64,000 nt of DNA from Anaerolineales bacterium (GCA_026928255.1 JAIXKJ010000008.1:721298-785297), one strand, 5' to 3'; shown: positions 17,959 to 27,658, counted from the stretch's first letter. The notes: a model not told the origin generated them from the letters alone. A program made the numbers and translations.

Positions 17959-18875
17959 CGATGACGGAAGCGACTTTTTCATTTGACGTTTTGCGCGAAC
18001 GCTTCGGCGGCGCGTTGAAAGAGAACGCGCCGCTCGCGCCGTTCACCTCGGCGCGGATTGGCGGCGCGGCGGACTTTCTGCTGACGGTTAAATCTGCCGA
18101 CGAGTTGGCGGAGGCGATGCAAATCATTTGGGAACAGCGTCTGCCGCATTACGTTCTCGGCAGCGGCTCGAATGTTTTGGTCGGCGACGAAGGCTTTCGC
18201 GGCGTGGTCGTTTTGAATCGCGCAAAAGAAGTCCGCTTTGAAGAAGGCGACGCGCCCGCCGTTTGGTGCGAGTCGGGCGTGGTGATTGCCAATCTCGCCA
18301 AACGCTGCGCCGCCAAAAACTTGGGCGGACTGGAGTGGTCGGGCGCGGTGCCGGGCACGGTCGGCGGCGCGGTCTTCGGCAACGCGGGCGCGTTCGGCGG
18401 AGAGACAGCGCAAAGTTTGGCGTGGGCAGAAATCCTCACGCCCGACGGGCGCGAAAAATTTACGTCCGAACAAATGAAGTATGGCTATCGTTCCAGCGTT
18501 TTGAAAAGCGGCGAGTTGCAAGGCGTCGTGTTAAGCGCATTGCTAAAATTAAAAAACGAGTCAAAAGAAGAAGCGTCTGCTAAAATCGGACAGTTTAGCG
18601 CGCGTCGAAAAGCGACTCAACCGCCGGGCGCCAGCATGGGTTCGATGTTCAAAAATCCGCCGGGCGATTACGCGGGACGCTTAATCGAAGCGGCGGGCTT
18701 AAAAGGGACGCGCGTTGGCGGCGCGGCAATCAGCGAGGTTCACGCGAATTTCTTTGTCAATCAAGGCGAGACTCAAGCGCAGGACGTCCGCGCGTTGATT
18801 CGCCTCGCGCAAGAAACCGTTTTGGAAAAGTTCGGCGTAACGTTGGAATTAGAAATCGAGTTGGTTGAAGTTTGA
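17955..18875 (+). CDS. murB: UDP-N-acetylenolpyruvoylglucosamine reductase MurB
   Basis: The 306-residue flavoprotein shows YVLGSGSNVLVGDEGFRGVV (FAD site), GLEWSGAVPGTVGGAVFGNAGAFGGE, YGYRSSVLK with the catalytic Ser region, PPGASMGSMFKNPPGDYAGRLIEAAGLKG and EVHANFFVN. The spacing (no long insert around the YRxS motif) fits type II MurB. It reduces the enolpyruvyl group to make UDP-MurNAc, one step before MurC. Confidence 0.95.
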   Translation: MTMTEATFSFDVLRERFGGALKENAPLAPFTSARIGGAADFLLTVKSADELAEAMQIIWEQRLPHYVLGSGSNVLVGDEGFRGVVVLNRAKEVRFEEGDAPAVWCESGVVIANLAKRCAAKNLGGLEWSGAVPGTVGGAVFGNAGAFGGETAQSLAWAEILTPDGREKFTSEQMKYGYRSSVLKSGELQGVVLSALLKLKNESKEEASAKIGQFSARRKATQPPGASMGSMFKNPPGDYAGRLIEAAGLKGTRVGGAAISEVHANFFVNQGETQAQDVRALIRLAQETVLEKFGVTLELEIELVEV

Positions 18876-18876
18876 A

Positions 18877-19986
18877 ATGACGATGAAAAAGATTCGAGCG
18901 GCAATTCTCTTTGGCGGACGATCCGGCGAACATGACGTTTCGCTGATGTCCGCGCGCTCGGTGTTGGCGGCGCTCGACGAAGAGCGCTACGAAATTATCC
19001 AAGTCGGCATTAGCCGCGAGGGAGAGTGGTTCGCGGGCGAAAACGTCCTCGACGCTTTCGAGCGCGACAGCGTTGAAGGTTTGAAGCGCGTCGTTTTGCC
19101 GGGCGTCCCCTCGCGCGCCGCGCTCTACGAGTGGCGCGACGACAACGCGCTAATCAAATTTGCAGAGGCGGACGTTTACCTCCCCGTGCTGCACGGCACG
19201 TTTGGCGAAGACGGCGCGATTCAAGGTCTGCTTGAAATGGCGGACGCGGCTTACGTCGGCGCGGGCGTAACGGGCTCGGCTGTCGGCATGGACAAGGGCG
19301 TCTTCAAAGAAATCATGCGCGCCTTAGATATTCCGATTGTGGATTCGATTTTGTTGTCGCGCGGCGAAATCGAAACAGACCTCGCCGCCGCCGCGAAAAA
19401 AGCTGAAGCGTTGAGCGCATATCCGCTTTTTGTCAAACCCGCCAACTTAGGCTCGTCGGTGGGAATCAGCAAATGCAACTCTCGCGCCGACTTGCTCGAA
19501 GGCTTGCAATTTGCCGCGCTTTACGATCGCCGCGTGCTCGTCGAACGCGCCGTCAACGACGCGCGAGAAATTGAAATCAGCATTTTGGGCAACGAAGACC
19601 CGCAGGCGTCGGTCTGCGGCGAGATTTTGCCCAGCCGCGAATTTTATTCGTATGAAGCGAAATACGTGGACGGCGCGTCTGGCTTAATCATTCCCGCGCC
19701 GCTTTCCGCGCCGACGGCGCAACGCATCCGCGAGTACGCGCTGCTCGCCTATCGCGCCATTGATTGCGCGGGCATGGCGCGCGTGGATTTTTTCGTCGAG
19801 AAAGAAACGGAACGAATTTATTTGAACGAGTTGAACAGCATTCCCGGCTTTACGTCTATCAGCATGTATCCCAAACTTTGGCAGGCAAGCGGACTTTCTT
19901 ATCCGCAGTTGATAGACCGCCTGATTGAGTTGGCGCTGGAACGCAAAGCGCAACGCGACCGCACCGAACGACGGAGGACGGCATGA
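18877..19986 (+). CDS. ddl: D-alanine--D-alanine ligase
   Basis: The protein has about 369 residues. RAAILFGGRSGEHDVSLMSARSVLAAL is the family N-terminus, VLHGTFGEDGAIQGLLEMADAAYVGAGV contributes substrate binding, the ATP-grasp core reads FVKPANLGSSVGISKC, and ARVDFFVE ... YLNELNSIPGFTSISMYPKLW carries the metal-binding Glu/Asn. The ATG at 18877 follows murB by 1 nt; the ATG at 18883 is an alternative. The product feeds MurF in the same cluster. Confidence 0.95.
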   Translation: MTMKKIRAAILFGGRSGEHDVSLMSARSVLAALDEERYEIIQVGISREGEWFAGENVLDAFERDSVEGLKRVVLPGVPSRAALYEWRDDNALIKFAEADVYLPVLHGTFGEDGAIQGLLEMADAAYVGAGVTGSAVGMDKGVFKEIMRALDIPIVDSILLSRGEIETDLAAAAKKAEALSAYPLFVKPANLGSSVGISKCNSRADLLEGLQFAALYDRRVLVERAVNDAREIEISILGNEDPQASVCGEILPSREFYSYEAKYVDGASGLIIPAPLSAPTAQRIREYALLAYRAIDCAGMARVDFFVEKETERIYLNELNSIPGFTSISMYPKLWQASGLSYPQLIDRLIELALERKAQRDRTERRRTA

Positions 19987-21059
19987 GCGAACGCCCGACA
20001 ACTTCTCGCGCCGAGCAAGCGCGTCAGCGCCGCTCCGAGCGGACGAAGAAAAATTTGCAAAAGTCTTCGCGCCAACAGCAGACGCAGCCGCTGAGCCGCG
20101 TCGTCTCGCGCGCGCAACAGACCGCGCCGCTGACGTCCGCGCCGAAGAAGAAGCAGGCGCGGCATTACGACGTGATTATGGGCATGCCGCAATTCCCCGC
20201 CAGACGCCGCAAATTTACGCTGCCCAATTTTCCGCGCCTCGCGTTGCCGCGTTTGCGCCTGCCGCGCATCTCCGCCAATTGGCGCATCGGCGCGGCGCTC
20301 TTCGCGTTGATTTTCGGCGCGGCGTTAATCTACGCTTTTGAAGCGCCTGTTTTTTACGTCCCCTCGGCCACGGTCTTTGGCAACACGCGCATCCCCAGCG
20401 AAGAAATTAATGGCATTTTAGGCGTGTCCGATCAAATTATTTTTTCGATACAACCGCGCCAGTTGGAGCGCCGCCTGCGCTTGAATTATCCCGAAATCAC
20501 GTCCGCGCAAGTTCGCGTGGATTTTCCGAACGTCGTGCAAGTGTTTGTTGCCGAGCGTCAGCCCGTGCTGCTTTGGCGGCAAGACGGCGGCTTCGCCTGG
20601 ATTGACGAAAGCGGCGTAGCCTTTCGCCCGCGCGGCGAAGCGGATTTAGTCGTCGTGCAAGCGCTCGACGCGCCGCCCGCCGGAACGCAAACGTCGAGCG
20701 ACCCGTTCAGTCCGCCGCCTTTTATCCAAAAAGATTTAGCGGACGCCGCCCGCGCTCTCGCGCCTTTTGTGCCTGATGGGGCGACCCTAACCTATTCCGC
20801 CGCCGACGGCTTCGGCTGGACAGACCCGCGCGGTTGGACGGTCGCTTTTGGAACGTCCGCGCATGAAATGCCGTTGCGGATTCGCGTTTATGAAGCGCTG
20901 GTGAATTCGCTTTTGCAAGAAAACAAAACGCCGCAATTTATCAGCGTCGTCTACCCCGACGGACCGTACTACCGTATGAGCAAAGCGCCGACGCCGATTC
21001 AACAAACGCAAGACGAAACCGATTTAGACGCGGAAGAACTTGGAACAGAGAGTCCTTAA
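19983..21059 (+). CDS. ftsQ: FtsQ/DivIB-type division protein
   Basis: The 358-residue bitopic protein has a long basic, Arg/Gln-rich cytoplasmic region (about 1-95), a transmembrane helix at about 100-118, then a POTRA domain beginning VFYVPSATVFGNTRIPSEEINGILGVSD, and a beta domain with RQPVLLWRQDGGFAWIDESGVAF. This is the FtsQ/DivIB layout. The cytoplasmic tail is longer than in E. coli. The start overlaps ddl (ATGA), and ftsA follows after 2 nt. Confidence 0.88.
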   Translation: MSERPTTSRAEQARQRRSERTKKNLQKSSRQQQTQPLSRVVSRAQQTAPLTSAPKKKQARHYDVIMGMPQFPARRRKFTLPNFPRLALPRLRLPRISANWRIGAALFALIFGAALIYAFEAPVFYVPSATVFGNTRIPSEEINGILGVSDQIIFSIQPRQLERRLRLNYPEITSAQVRVDFPNVVQVFVAERQPVLLWRQDGGFAWIDESGVAFRPRGEADLVVVQALDAPPAGTQTSSDPFSPPPFIQKDLADAARALAPFVPDGATLTYSAADGFGWTDPRGWTVAFGTSAHEMPLRIRVYEALVNSLLQENKTPQFISVVYPDGPYYRMSKAPTPIQQTQDETDLDAEELGTESP

Positions 21060-21061
21060 TT

Positions 21062-22300
21062 ATGGAAGAAATTGTTGTAGGCATTGACGTAGGCACGACA
21101 AAAATTTGCACCCTCGTCGGGCGAGTGGAGGACGATAAATCCATCCGCATTTTGGGCGCGGGCGTCGAGCCGTCCGACGGCATCCGCAAAGGCATCGTCG
21201 TGGATCTCGCCGCCGCGTCTCGCGCCATCAAACGCTCGGTGGAGAAAGCCGAAAGCACGTCCAGTTTGGAAATTACGACGGCGTTCGTCAGCATGGCGGG
21301 CGGACACGTTTCGTCCGTCAACAGTCGCGGTTCGGTCGGAGCGCCTGGCGGCGTCATCGAGACGAGTCATTTGATTCACGCGCTGGAACAAGCGCAAGCC
21401 ATCGCCATTCCGCACGACCGCGAAATTATTCACGTCATCCAACGCGGCGCTTCGGTGGATGGACAAAGCGGAATCAAAAATCCGGTCGGAATGCACGGCT
21501 ACAAATTGGAAGTGGAAACGCATATCGTTACCGCCGCCAGCGCCGCGATTGAAAATTTGCGTCAATGCGTCAATTCCGCTGGCGTGGACGTTCAGCAGTT
21601 CGTTTTGAATCCGCTGGCTTCGGCGGAAGTTACGCTGACGGAAGAAGAGCGTCAAATGGGCGCGGCGGTTTGCGACATCGGCGGCGGCACGACCGACCTT
21701 GCCGTCTATGTGGACGGCGACGTTTGGCACACAATGGCGCTGGCGGTGGGCGGCAATCACGTTACGCAAGACGTCGCGCAAGGCTTGCGCCTTTCGCCCG
21801 CGCAAGCGGAAGACGTGAAAAAACAGCAAGGCAGCGCGTTGGAAGATTCGATCAACCCCGAAGAATATTTTTTGATGCGCCCCTTCGGCGAAGATAAAGA
21901 CGTGCGAATTAATCGTCAAGACCTCGCGCACATTATCGAAGCGCGGGTGGAAGAAATGTTCGAGTTAATTTTGCAAGAGATCAAACGCTCCGGTTACGAC
22001 GGTTTGCTCCCGGCGGGAATCGTCCTCACTGGCGGAACGTCGGAGTTGCTGGGCATCGTCCGCGTGGCGAGCCGCGTCCTCGATATGCCCGTCCGCGTGG
22101 GACAACCCGAAAACTTAAAAGGTTTGGTGGATAAACTAAACTCGCCCGCCTATGCCACCAGTTTTGGTCTGTTGCAATGGGCGATTAGCATGCACGGACA
22201 TCAAGCGATTATGCCGCGAGGCAAACGCCGCAAACCGCGCGCGGAAGGAGGCGCCGATCTCAGCGCGATTAAAGATTGGATGAAACGATTGCTGCCATGA
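21062..22300 (+). CDS. ftsA: Cell division protein FtsA
   Basis: The 412-residue actin-like ATPase has IVVGIDVGTTKICTLVG (phosphate 1), AAVCDIGGGTTDLAVYVDGDVWHT (phosphate 2), and IVLTGGTSELLGI (adenosine). The 1C domain segment ITTAFVSMAGGHVSSVNSRGSV is present. The C-terminus AIKDWMKRLLP is an amphipathic helix of the kind that tethers FtsA, and so FtsZ, to the membrane. Confidence 0.96.
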   Translation: MEEIVVGIDVGTTKICTLVGRVEDDKSIRILGAGVEPSDGIRKGIVVDLAAASRAIKRSVEKAESTSSLEITTAFVSMAGGHVSSVNSRGSVGAPGGVIETSHLIHALEQAQAIAIPHDREIIHVIQRGASVDGQSGIKNPVGMHGYKLEVETHIVTAASAAIENLRQCVNSAGVDVQQFVLNPLASAEVTLTEEERQMGAAVCDIGGGTTDLAVYVDGDVWHTMALAVGGNHVTQDVAQGLRLSPAQAEDVKKQQGSALEDSINPEEYFLMRPFGEDKDVRINRQDLAHIIEARVEEMFELILQEIKRSGYDGLLPAGIVLTGGTSELLGIVRVASRVLDMPVRVGQPENLKGLVDKLNSPAYATSFGLLQWAISMHGHQAIMPRGKRRKPRAEGGADLSAIKDWMKRLLP

Positions 22301-22393
22301 CCGCAAAAAAAATAAAAAATTGGGTCGCTGTTTACCCTGTTAAAAAATCAACTTTTCGTTTAAGATTAGGCATGCCCTTGCCAGGAGGAACAC

Positions 22394-23560
22394 ATGGAAC
22401 AAAATAAAAAGAATTTGCCGTCCGAAGCCTTTGCCCGCATCAAAGTGATTGGCGTGGGCGGCGGCGGACAAAACGCCGTCAACCGCATGATGGAAGAAGG
22501 CATTCAAGGCGTTGAATTTATCGCCGCCAACTCCGACGCCCAAGCGCTGACTTTATCCCGCGCCCCGATTCGCGTCCGACTCGGCGACAAAATCACGCGC
22601 GGACTCGGCGCGGGCGGCGACCCCGAAGTCGGGCGCAAAGCCGCCGAAGAATCCTCCGACGAACTATACAGTGCGCTCAAAGGCGCGGATATGGTCTTCG
22701 TCGCGGCGGGCATGGGCGGCGGCACAGGCACGGGCGCCGCGCCAGTCGTCTCGCAGATTGCCAAAGAATGCGGCGCGTTGACCATCGGCGTCGTAACTCG
22801 CCCCTTCACCTTTGAAGGCGGACGCCGCTTGCAGTCTGCCGAAGCGGGCGTGGCGAAAATGAAAGAACACGCGCACACGCTCATCTCCATTCCCAACGAC
22901 CGCCTGCTCCAACTCGCCGACAAAAAATCTTCCTTGCAAGACGCCTTCCGCATGGCGGACGAAGTGTTGCATCAAGGCATTCAAGGCATCTCCGAATTAA
23001 TCACCATTCCCGGTTTAATCAACCTCGACTTCGCCGACGTGAAAGCCATCATGTCCGAAGGCGGCGCGGCGTTGATGGCGGTCGGGCGCGGCACGGGCGA
23101 CGACCGCGCCAAGAACGCCGCCGAACAAGCCATTTCCAGCCAGCTGCTCGACATCACCATTGACGGCGCGCGCGGCGTGCTTTTCAACGTAACGGGCGGA
23201 CCGAACATGACGCTCTTTGAAGTCAACCAAGCCGCCGCCATCATCCGCGAGACGGCGCACCCCGACGTGAACATGATCTTCGGCGCGGTGATTGACCCGA
23301 ACATGGGCGACGAAATTCGCTGCACGGTCATCGCCACCGGCTTTGAACGAAGCGCTTCCACGCGCCGCGTTTTTGACCGCGCGCCGCGAGTCGGCGAACG
23401 TCCGCTTTCCGCGGCGAACACGCCCTTCCAAGCCCGCGCAAGCGAAACGGCAAACGTCGACGCCGAAGTGCGTTCCTCCGCCGACGTGAAATCTCAGCCG
23501 TTGCAAGTCAGCAACGACGACCTCGACGTGCCGACTTTCTTACGCAATCGCCGTTCGTAA
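22394..23560 (+). CDS. ftsZ: Cell division GTPase FtsZ
   Basis: The 388-residue tubulin homologue has [15 protein letters not shown], the GTP signature [26 protein letters not shown], and [15 protein letters not shown] with the catalytic T7 loop. After a variable linker it ends [13 protein letters not shown], the conserved C-terminal peptide that binds FtsA. AGGAGG lies 8 nt before the ATG. The 93-bp spacer after ftsA is AT-rich and may carry a separate promoter. A strong terminator follows at 23581. Confidence 0.97.
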   Translation: MEQNKKNLPSEAFARIKVIGVGGGGQNAVNRMMEEGIQGVEFIAANSDAQALTLSRAPIRVRLGDKITRGLGAGGDPEVGRKAAEESSDELYSALKGADMVFVAAGMGGGTGTGAAPVVSQIAKECGALTIGVVTRPFTFEGGRRLQSAEAGVAKMKEHAHTLISIPNDRLLQLADKKSSLQDAFRMADEVLHQGIQGISELITIPGLINLDFADVKAIMSEGGAALMAVGRGTGDDRAKNAAEQAISSQLLDITIDGARGVLFNVTGGPNMTLFEVNQAAAIIRETAHPDVNMIFGAVIDPNMGDEIRCTVIATGFERSASTRRVFDRAPRVGERPLSAANTPFQARASETANVDAEVRSSADVKSQPLQVSNDDLDVPTFLRNRRS

Positions 23561-23580
23561 CTTGAACTCGTGAAACGAGA

Positions 23581-23620
23581 AAAGACCTTGAAGATGCAAA
23601 CCTTCAAGGTCTTTTATTTT
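23581..23620 (+). terminator. Terminator of the dcw operon
   Basis: AAAGACCTTGAAG pairs with CTTCAAGGTCTTT around a 7-nt loop, followed by TTTATTTT. It ends the mraZ-ftsZ transcript. Confidence 0.9.
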
Positions 23621-23634
23621 GGTAAAATAAGCCC

Positions 23635-24084
23635 ATGAGCGCCAAACGCCCCGACCTTCCGCAACGGTTGAAAACAAAACCCGCGCATTATTCGTACCTG
23701 AAACATCGCCGACAGGCGACGCGGCAAATCGTCCTGCCTGTGGCGTTGAGCGCGTTGGCGCTGGTCGCGTTGACGGCGTGGATTGGTTACGCGACCTTCA
23801 ATCAAAACGGCGACGTCGGACGCTGGGCGGCAATCTCGACGATTTGGATTGTCATTCCGATCATGTTTGGCGGATTAATCGTCCTCGCTTTTTTGGGCGC
23901 GTTGATTTACGGCATGGCGCGTTTGCTGGACGTTTTGCCGCATTACACAAACGTCGCGCAGAATTACGTTTTCATCGCGCGCGGATATATCCTGCGCGGG
24001 GCGCGGGCGGCGGTCAAACCGATTCGCGCCGTCAACCGCTGGATGCAAACGGCTAAAACCTTTTTTGAAAGGATTGTTCCATGA
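23635..24084 (+). CDS. Small double-pass membrane protein, unknown function
   Basis: The 149-residue protein has a basic N-terminus, two hydrophobic helices at about 33-55 and 68-95, and a basic amphipathic C-terminal half. I do not recognise a family. TAAAAT ends 6 nt before the ATG and there is no Shine-Dalgarno, which suggests a leaderless transcript starting right after the dcw terminator. Its stop overlaps the next small gene (ATGA), so the pair is cotranslated. Confidence 0.65.
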   Translation: MSAKRPDLPQRLKTKPAHYSYLKHRRQATRQIVLPVALSALALVALTAWIGYATFNQNGDVGRWAAISTIWIVIPIMFGGLIVLAFLGALIYGMARLLDVLPHYTNVAQNYVFIARGYILRGARAAVKPIRAVNRWMQTAKTFFERIVP

Positions 24085-24272
24085 AGAATACGAAGTTGCT
24101 TTTAGGCGGCGCGTTAATCGGCGCCGCGACGGGGTTGATTGCCGCAATGCTCATCAACCGCGGCGCGGAAAAAAATGAAAATGAAACCGCCATCACCGCC
24201 GGACAGGGCGTCAAACTCGGCGTGCTGGTTTTCGGGCTGCTCCGCGCCATTTCCGCTTTGACGGACGATTAG
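24081..24272 (+). CDS. Very small YtxH-like membrane protein
   Basis: The 63-residue protein starts KLLLGGALIGAATGLIAAMLI, a glycine-rich single helix as in YtxH/gas-vesicle-like small proteins, and has a second hydrophobic stretch near the end. The 4-nt overlap with the preceding membrane protein and the terminator right after it support it as a real gene. Its function is unknown. Confidence 0.6.
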   Translation: MKNTKLLLGGALIGAATGLIAAMLINRGAEKNENETAITAGQGVKLGVLVFGLLRAISALTDD

Positions 24273-24293
24273 CGAGCAAAAGAAAAACAAGCG

Positions 24294-24330
24294 ACCGAGA
24301 CGACTCGCGTCTCGGTTTTTTTTTTATTTT
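24294..24330 (+). terminator. Rho-independent terminator
   Basis: CCGAGACG and CGTCTCGG form an 8-bp stem around a short loop, followed by nine T residues. Confidence 0.9.
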
Positions 24331-24385
24331 TGAACGCCGTATTTTTATCGTTCAAATCCAATAGATTGCCAAACAAGGAAATATT

Positions 24386-25039
24386 ATGCTATTGCCCATT
24401 CGCTGGAAAACCTTCGCGCGCGATTTTCTTATTATTCAAGTCGGTTTTGCTTTATTTGGAATTTCCATCGCGCTGACCATTCAATCCAATCTCGGCACGG
24501 GGACTTGGTCGGTGTTTGAAGTGGCAATTGCCAACATCACAAAGTTGAGCGTCGGCGCGATTACCGTTTGGAACGGATTCGCCGTTTTGGTCGTCGCTAT
24601 TTTGCTGAAAGAAAAAGTCGGCTGGGGGACGTTGGCGAATATCCTCAGCATCGGTCCCTGGCTCGACTTAAGCATGAAATTGATTCCGTCCGTCAAAGGG
24701 AATTTGATTTTGCAAAGCGCCATGCTTTTGGGCGGCATTTTGCTGCAAGGCATTGCCAGCGCGGTTTACATCGGCGCGGACGCGGGCGCCGGCCCGCGCG
24801 ATAGCTTAATGCTGGCGGTTCATCGCGTAACGAAGTTAAGCCTGCGTTTGGCGCGGGCGATTATCGAAGTCGTCGTTTTTATTATGGGCTGGCTCTTGGG
24901 CGGACCGGCCGGAATCGGCACGCTGGTTTTTGCTTTGTTGATTGGTCCTGCCGTGCAATGGGCGTTCCGCGTTTTTCATGTGCGCCCGCACCAAGTCAGC
25001 GAAGAGACGCAATTTGAAATTGAAGGCGGCGTGGAATAG
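24386..25039 (+). CDS. YczE/YitT-like integral membrane protein
   Basis: The 217-residue protein has five or six transmembrane helices. SNLGTGTWSVFEVAIA and the repeat-like IGADAGAGPRDSLMLAVH are typical of the YczE/YyaS family, where paired small-residue motifs (GLGPWD-like) recur. The biochemical role of this family is not established. AAGGA lies 7 nt before the ATG. It ends one base before the stop codon of the convergent P-type ATPase homologue. Confidence 0.7.
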   Translation: MLLPIRWKTFARDFLIIQVGFALFGISIALTIQSNLGTGTWSVFEVAIANITKLSVGAITVWNGFAVLVVAILLKEKVGWGTLANILSIGPWLDLSMKLIPSVKGNLILQSAMLLGGILLQGIASAVYIGADAGAGPRDSLMLAVHRVTKLSLRLARAIIEVVVFIMGWLLGGPAGIGTLVFALLIGPAVQWAFRVFHVRPHQVSEETQFEIEGGVE

Positions 25040-27652
25040 TTAACGCGAAACGCGAATTTGCTTTTGAAGTTCGAGCAAGATAAATAACGCCAATCCCGAA
25101 AAGGCGGCGAGGGTGAAGGCGCTCGACGAAAGCCGAGCCAGCCCGAAGAAGTTCGCCCACGCGGGGAGGTAAAGCGTCAGCGCCAAAAGTAAAACGACGC
25201 TGAATAAGATGATGAAAAAAGCGCGCGGGCGTCGTTCGTCCGCGTTGACGTTTTGTTCGGAGTACATCGAAAGCGCGTAGAAAATTTGCATAAACGCCAG
25301 CGAAGCGAAGATTGTCGTCTGCGCTTCGCGAGTCCGCGCGGCGAGCAAAAGCGCAAACGCGCCGCCGAACAGCCCAATCAAAAACAAGCGCGGATTCCAA
25401 AATCGCTTTTTCCGCAAAGTGGACGACGGCGAAGAATCTTCCGCGCCGAGCGCCATGCCGAGCAAACCGTCCGCGAGGAGAGTCAGCCAAAACACTTGCA
25501 AAGGAAGCGGCGAAGCAAGCCCGAAAATTGGCGCGAATAAAATCGCCAAAATTCTTCCCATTGCGCCCGCCGCCATTAATTGAGCGCCGTTAAATAAACT
25601 TGCAAATATTCCGCGCCCTTCTCGAACGGACGCGAGCAACGTCGTAAATTGATCGTCGAGCAAAATTAAATCGGCGGCTTCTTTCGCGGCGCTTGCGCCC
25701 GCAATTCCCAACGCAACGCCGACGTCCGCAAAGCGCAAGGCGGGCGCGTCGTTGACATCTTCGCCGACGAGCGCGACGATTTGTCCGCGCGCTTGCAGGG
25801 CTTGCGTAATCCGCGCTTGCTGTTCGGGCGCGGCGCGTAAAAATACGCTTACGTCGCCGACGAGATTTTGCAATTCGTCGTCGTTCAAACGGGCGACTTC
25901 CGCGCCGCTTAAGGCGCGTCCGCTTTCGTCTAAATTTATTTCGCGGGCGAATTTAAGAGCCGCTTCGGGCGCGTCGTCGGAGAAGAGCAACGGGCGAATT
26001 CCTTCGGCGCGCGCGGATTCAATTGCGGCGCGAATTTCGGGGCGCGGCGGGTCGCTCATGCCGAACATGCCGACGAAAGTAAAATTTTGTTCGAGGTCGG
26101 TTTGCAAAATTTCGGGAAGCGCGTTCAACAAGCGAAAGCCGACGGCGACAACGCGCATCCCTTGTTGAACGAGGCGTTCGTTCGCCGCTTCAATGCGAGA
26201 CTTCCGCGCCGCGTCCAACGGTTCGGCTTTCCCTTGCTCCCAAACCTGATTCGACGCCGCGAGCAATTCGTCCGCGCCGCCTTTGCAAAAAGCGATGTAG
26301 CGCTTCTCGCCGAGTTCCAACCCTGAAAGCATGGTCGGCGCGTATTGACCGAGATGATGAACGACAGTCATGCGTTTGCGTTCCGAGTCGTAGGCGAGTT
26401 CTGCGGCGCGAGGGAAGGAGATGTCGAGCGAAGATTTCCAATAGCCCATTTTGGCGGCGGCGACGATTAACGCGCCTTCAATTGAATTGCCGATGGCGTG
26501 CAGGCGGTTGTCGCCTTCGTCCACGAATTTGGCGTCGTTGCACAACGCGCCGCCAATCGCCGTCAGCGAGAGGGAGGATTGGGCGGCGGCGTCCAGCCCG
26601 AGCGGGGAGCGCGGCGCGCCGTCGCCGAAATCGAGCGCGTAGTCTGCCGTTTCGAGCGCGGCGACGATCATGCGGTTTTCGGTGAGGACGCCGGTTTTTT
26701 CGACGCAGATTGCGTCAATCGCGCCGAGCGTTTCAAGCGCGGACGCGCGACGGACGACGACGCGGCGTTTTAGCAGGCGTTTTGCGCCGCGCGCGAACGA
26801 TACGGCGGCGACGACGGGCAGGCTGACGGGCGCGGCGGCGAGGAGCAGGCTGACGATCGTGTCAAAATTTGTTTTGAAGAAAAGGGCGAAAATTAAACCG
26901 AGCGCGGCGAACAGCGTCAGCGCGGCGGAGAAGGAGTCGAAGCGGCGGCGCAGGGGAGAAAGGCGCGGGCGCGCGTTTTGCAGGGCGACGGCGATTTTGC
27001 CGAGTTCGCTTGCCATGCCGACGGCGACGACGACGCCCAGCCCGCGCCCTTGCGCGACTCGCCCGCCCAGATAGGTCATGTTGCGGCGCTCGTTTAGCGG
27101 CAGGGATTCGTTGGAGAGGGCGGCGGCGTGTTTGCCCGTCGGGTCGGATTGGTCGTCGAGCGCGGATTCTTGAATTTGCAGGTTGACGGCTTCCATCAGG
27201 CGCAAATCGGCGGGGACGAGGTCGCCGCTTTCGAGGCGCACGATGTCGCCCAAGGTCAACTCGCGGGCGGGAATTTCTTGCGTCGCGCCGTCGCGGATGA
27301 CGCGGGCTTTTTGCGCGGTCATCTTTTGCAGTTCTAAAACGGCGGAATCGGCGCGGCGGTTTTGGACGAAGTCTAACGCGAGGTAGGCGACGACGAGGAC
27401 GAGCGCCAGATAGGCGACGAGCGGGCGGCTGCTAAACGTCGCCGCGAAAGCCGCCGCGAGCATGAGCAAAGTCAGCGGCGAGGCGAAGCGCGTTTTCAGC
27501 GTTTGCGAAAGCGTTTGCGAGCGGGGCGCGGAGATTTCGTTCGCGCCGTATTTTTGCGCGTTGACTCGCGCTTGCGCGGCGCTTAAGCCGCTTTCGGCGG
27601 ACGAATCCAATTCGCGCAGGGCGGCTTGCGCTTCGACCGTGTGCCAGTTCAT
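25040..27652 (-). CDS. P-type ATPase homologue (P2A-like) with all catalytic motifs altered
   Basis: The 870-residue protein has the full P2-type architecture: N-terminal cation-ATPase domain, A domain, P/N domains and C-terminal helices. Landmarks are in register but changed: TGES is D166-DQS, PEGLP in M4 is PVSLP, the phosphorylation motif DKTGT is E318-KTGV, TGD is S558-DD, and GDGVNDAP is GEDVNDAP (from G630). KGGADELL and DPPRPE in the N domain are retained. Loss of the phosphorylated Asp should abolish a normal P-type cycle. The frame is uninterrupted, so this looks like a maintained pseudoenzyme. A TTG at 27655 is an alternative start. It follows the oxoamine synthase gene by 6 nt. Confidence 0.85.
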   Translation of the reverse strand: MNWHTVEAQAALRELDSSAESGLSAAQARVNAQKYGANEISAPRSQTLSQTLKTRFASPLTLLMLAAAFAATFSSRPLVAYLALVLVVAYLALDFVQNRRADSAVLELQKMTAQKARVIRDGATQEIPARELTLGDIVRLESGDLVPADLRLMEAVNLQIQESALDDQSDPTGKHAAALSNESLPLNERRNMTYLGGRVAQGRGLGVVVAVGMASELGKIAVALQNARPRLSPLRRRFDSFSAALTLFAALGLIFALFFKTNFDTIVSLLLAAAPVSLPVVAAVSFARGAKRLLKRRVVVRRASALETLGAIDAICVEKTGVLTENRMIVAALETADYALDFGDGAPRSPLGLDAAAQSSLSLTAIGGALCNDAKFVDEGDNRLHAIGNSIEGALIVAAAKMGYWKSSLDISFPRAAELAYDSERKRMTVVHHLGQYAPTMLSGLELGEKRYIAFCKGGADELLAASNQVWEQGKAEPLDAARKSRIEAANERLVQQGMRVVAVGFRLLNALPEILQTDLEQNFTFVGMFGMSDPPRPEIRAAIESARAEGIRPLLFSDDAPEAALKFAREINLDESGRALSGAEVARLNDDELQNLVGDVSVFLRAAPEQQARITQALQARGQIVALVGEDVNDAPALRFADVGVALGIAGASAAKEAADLILLDDQFTTLLASVREGRGIFASLFNGAQLMAAGAMGRILAILFAPIFGLASPLPLQVFWLTLLADGLLGMALGAEDSSPSSTLRKKRFWNPRLFLIGLFGGAFALLLAARTREAQTTIFASLAFMQIFYALSMYSEQNVNADERRPRAFFIILFSVVLLLALTLYLPAWANFFGLARLSSSAFTLAAFSGLALFILLELQKQIRVSR

Positions 27653-27658
27653 CAAAAA

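Noticed and set aside
25040..27652. Calling the P-type ATPase homologue a pseudogene
   Set aside because: There is no stop or frameshift in 870 codons, and non-catalytic parts of the fold are well kept. A maintained pseudoenzyme fits better.
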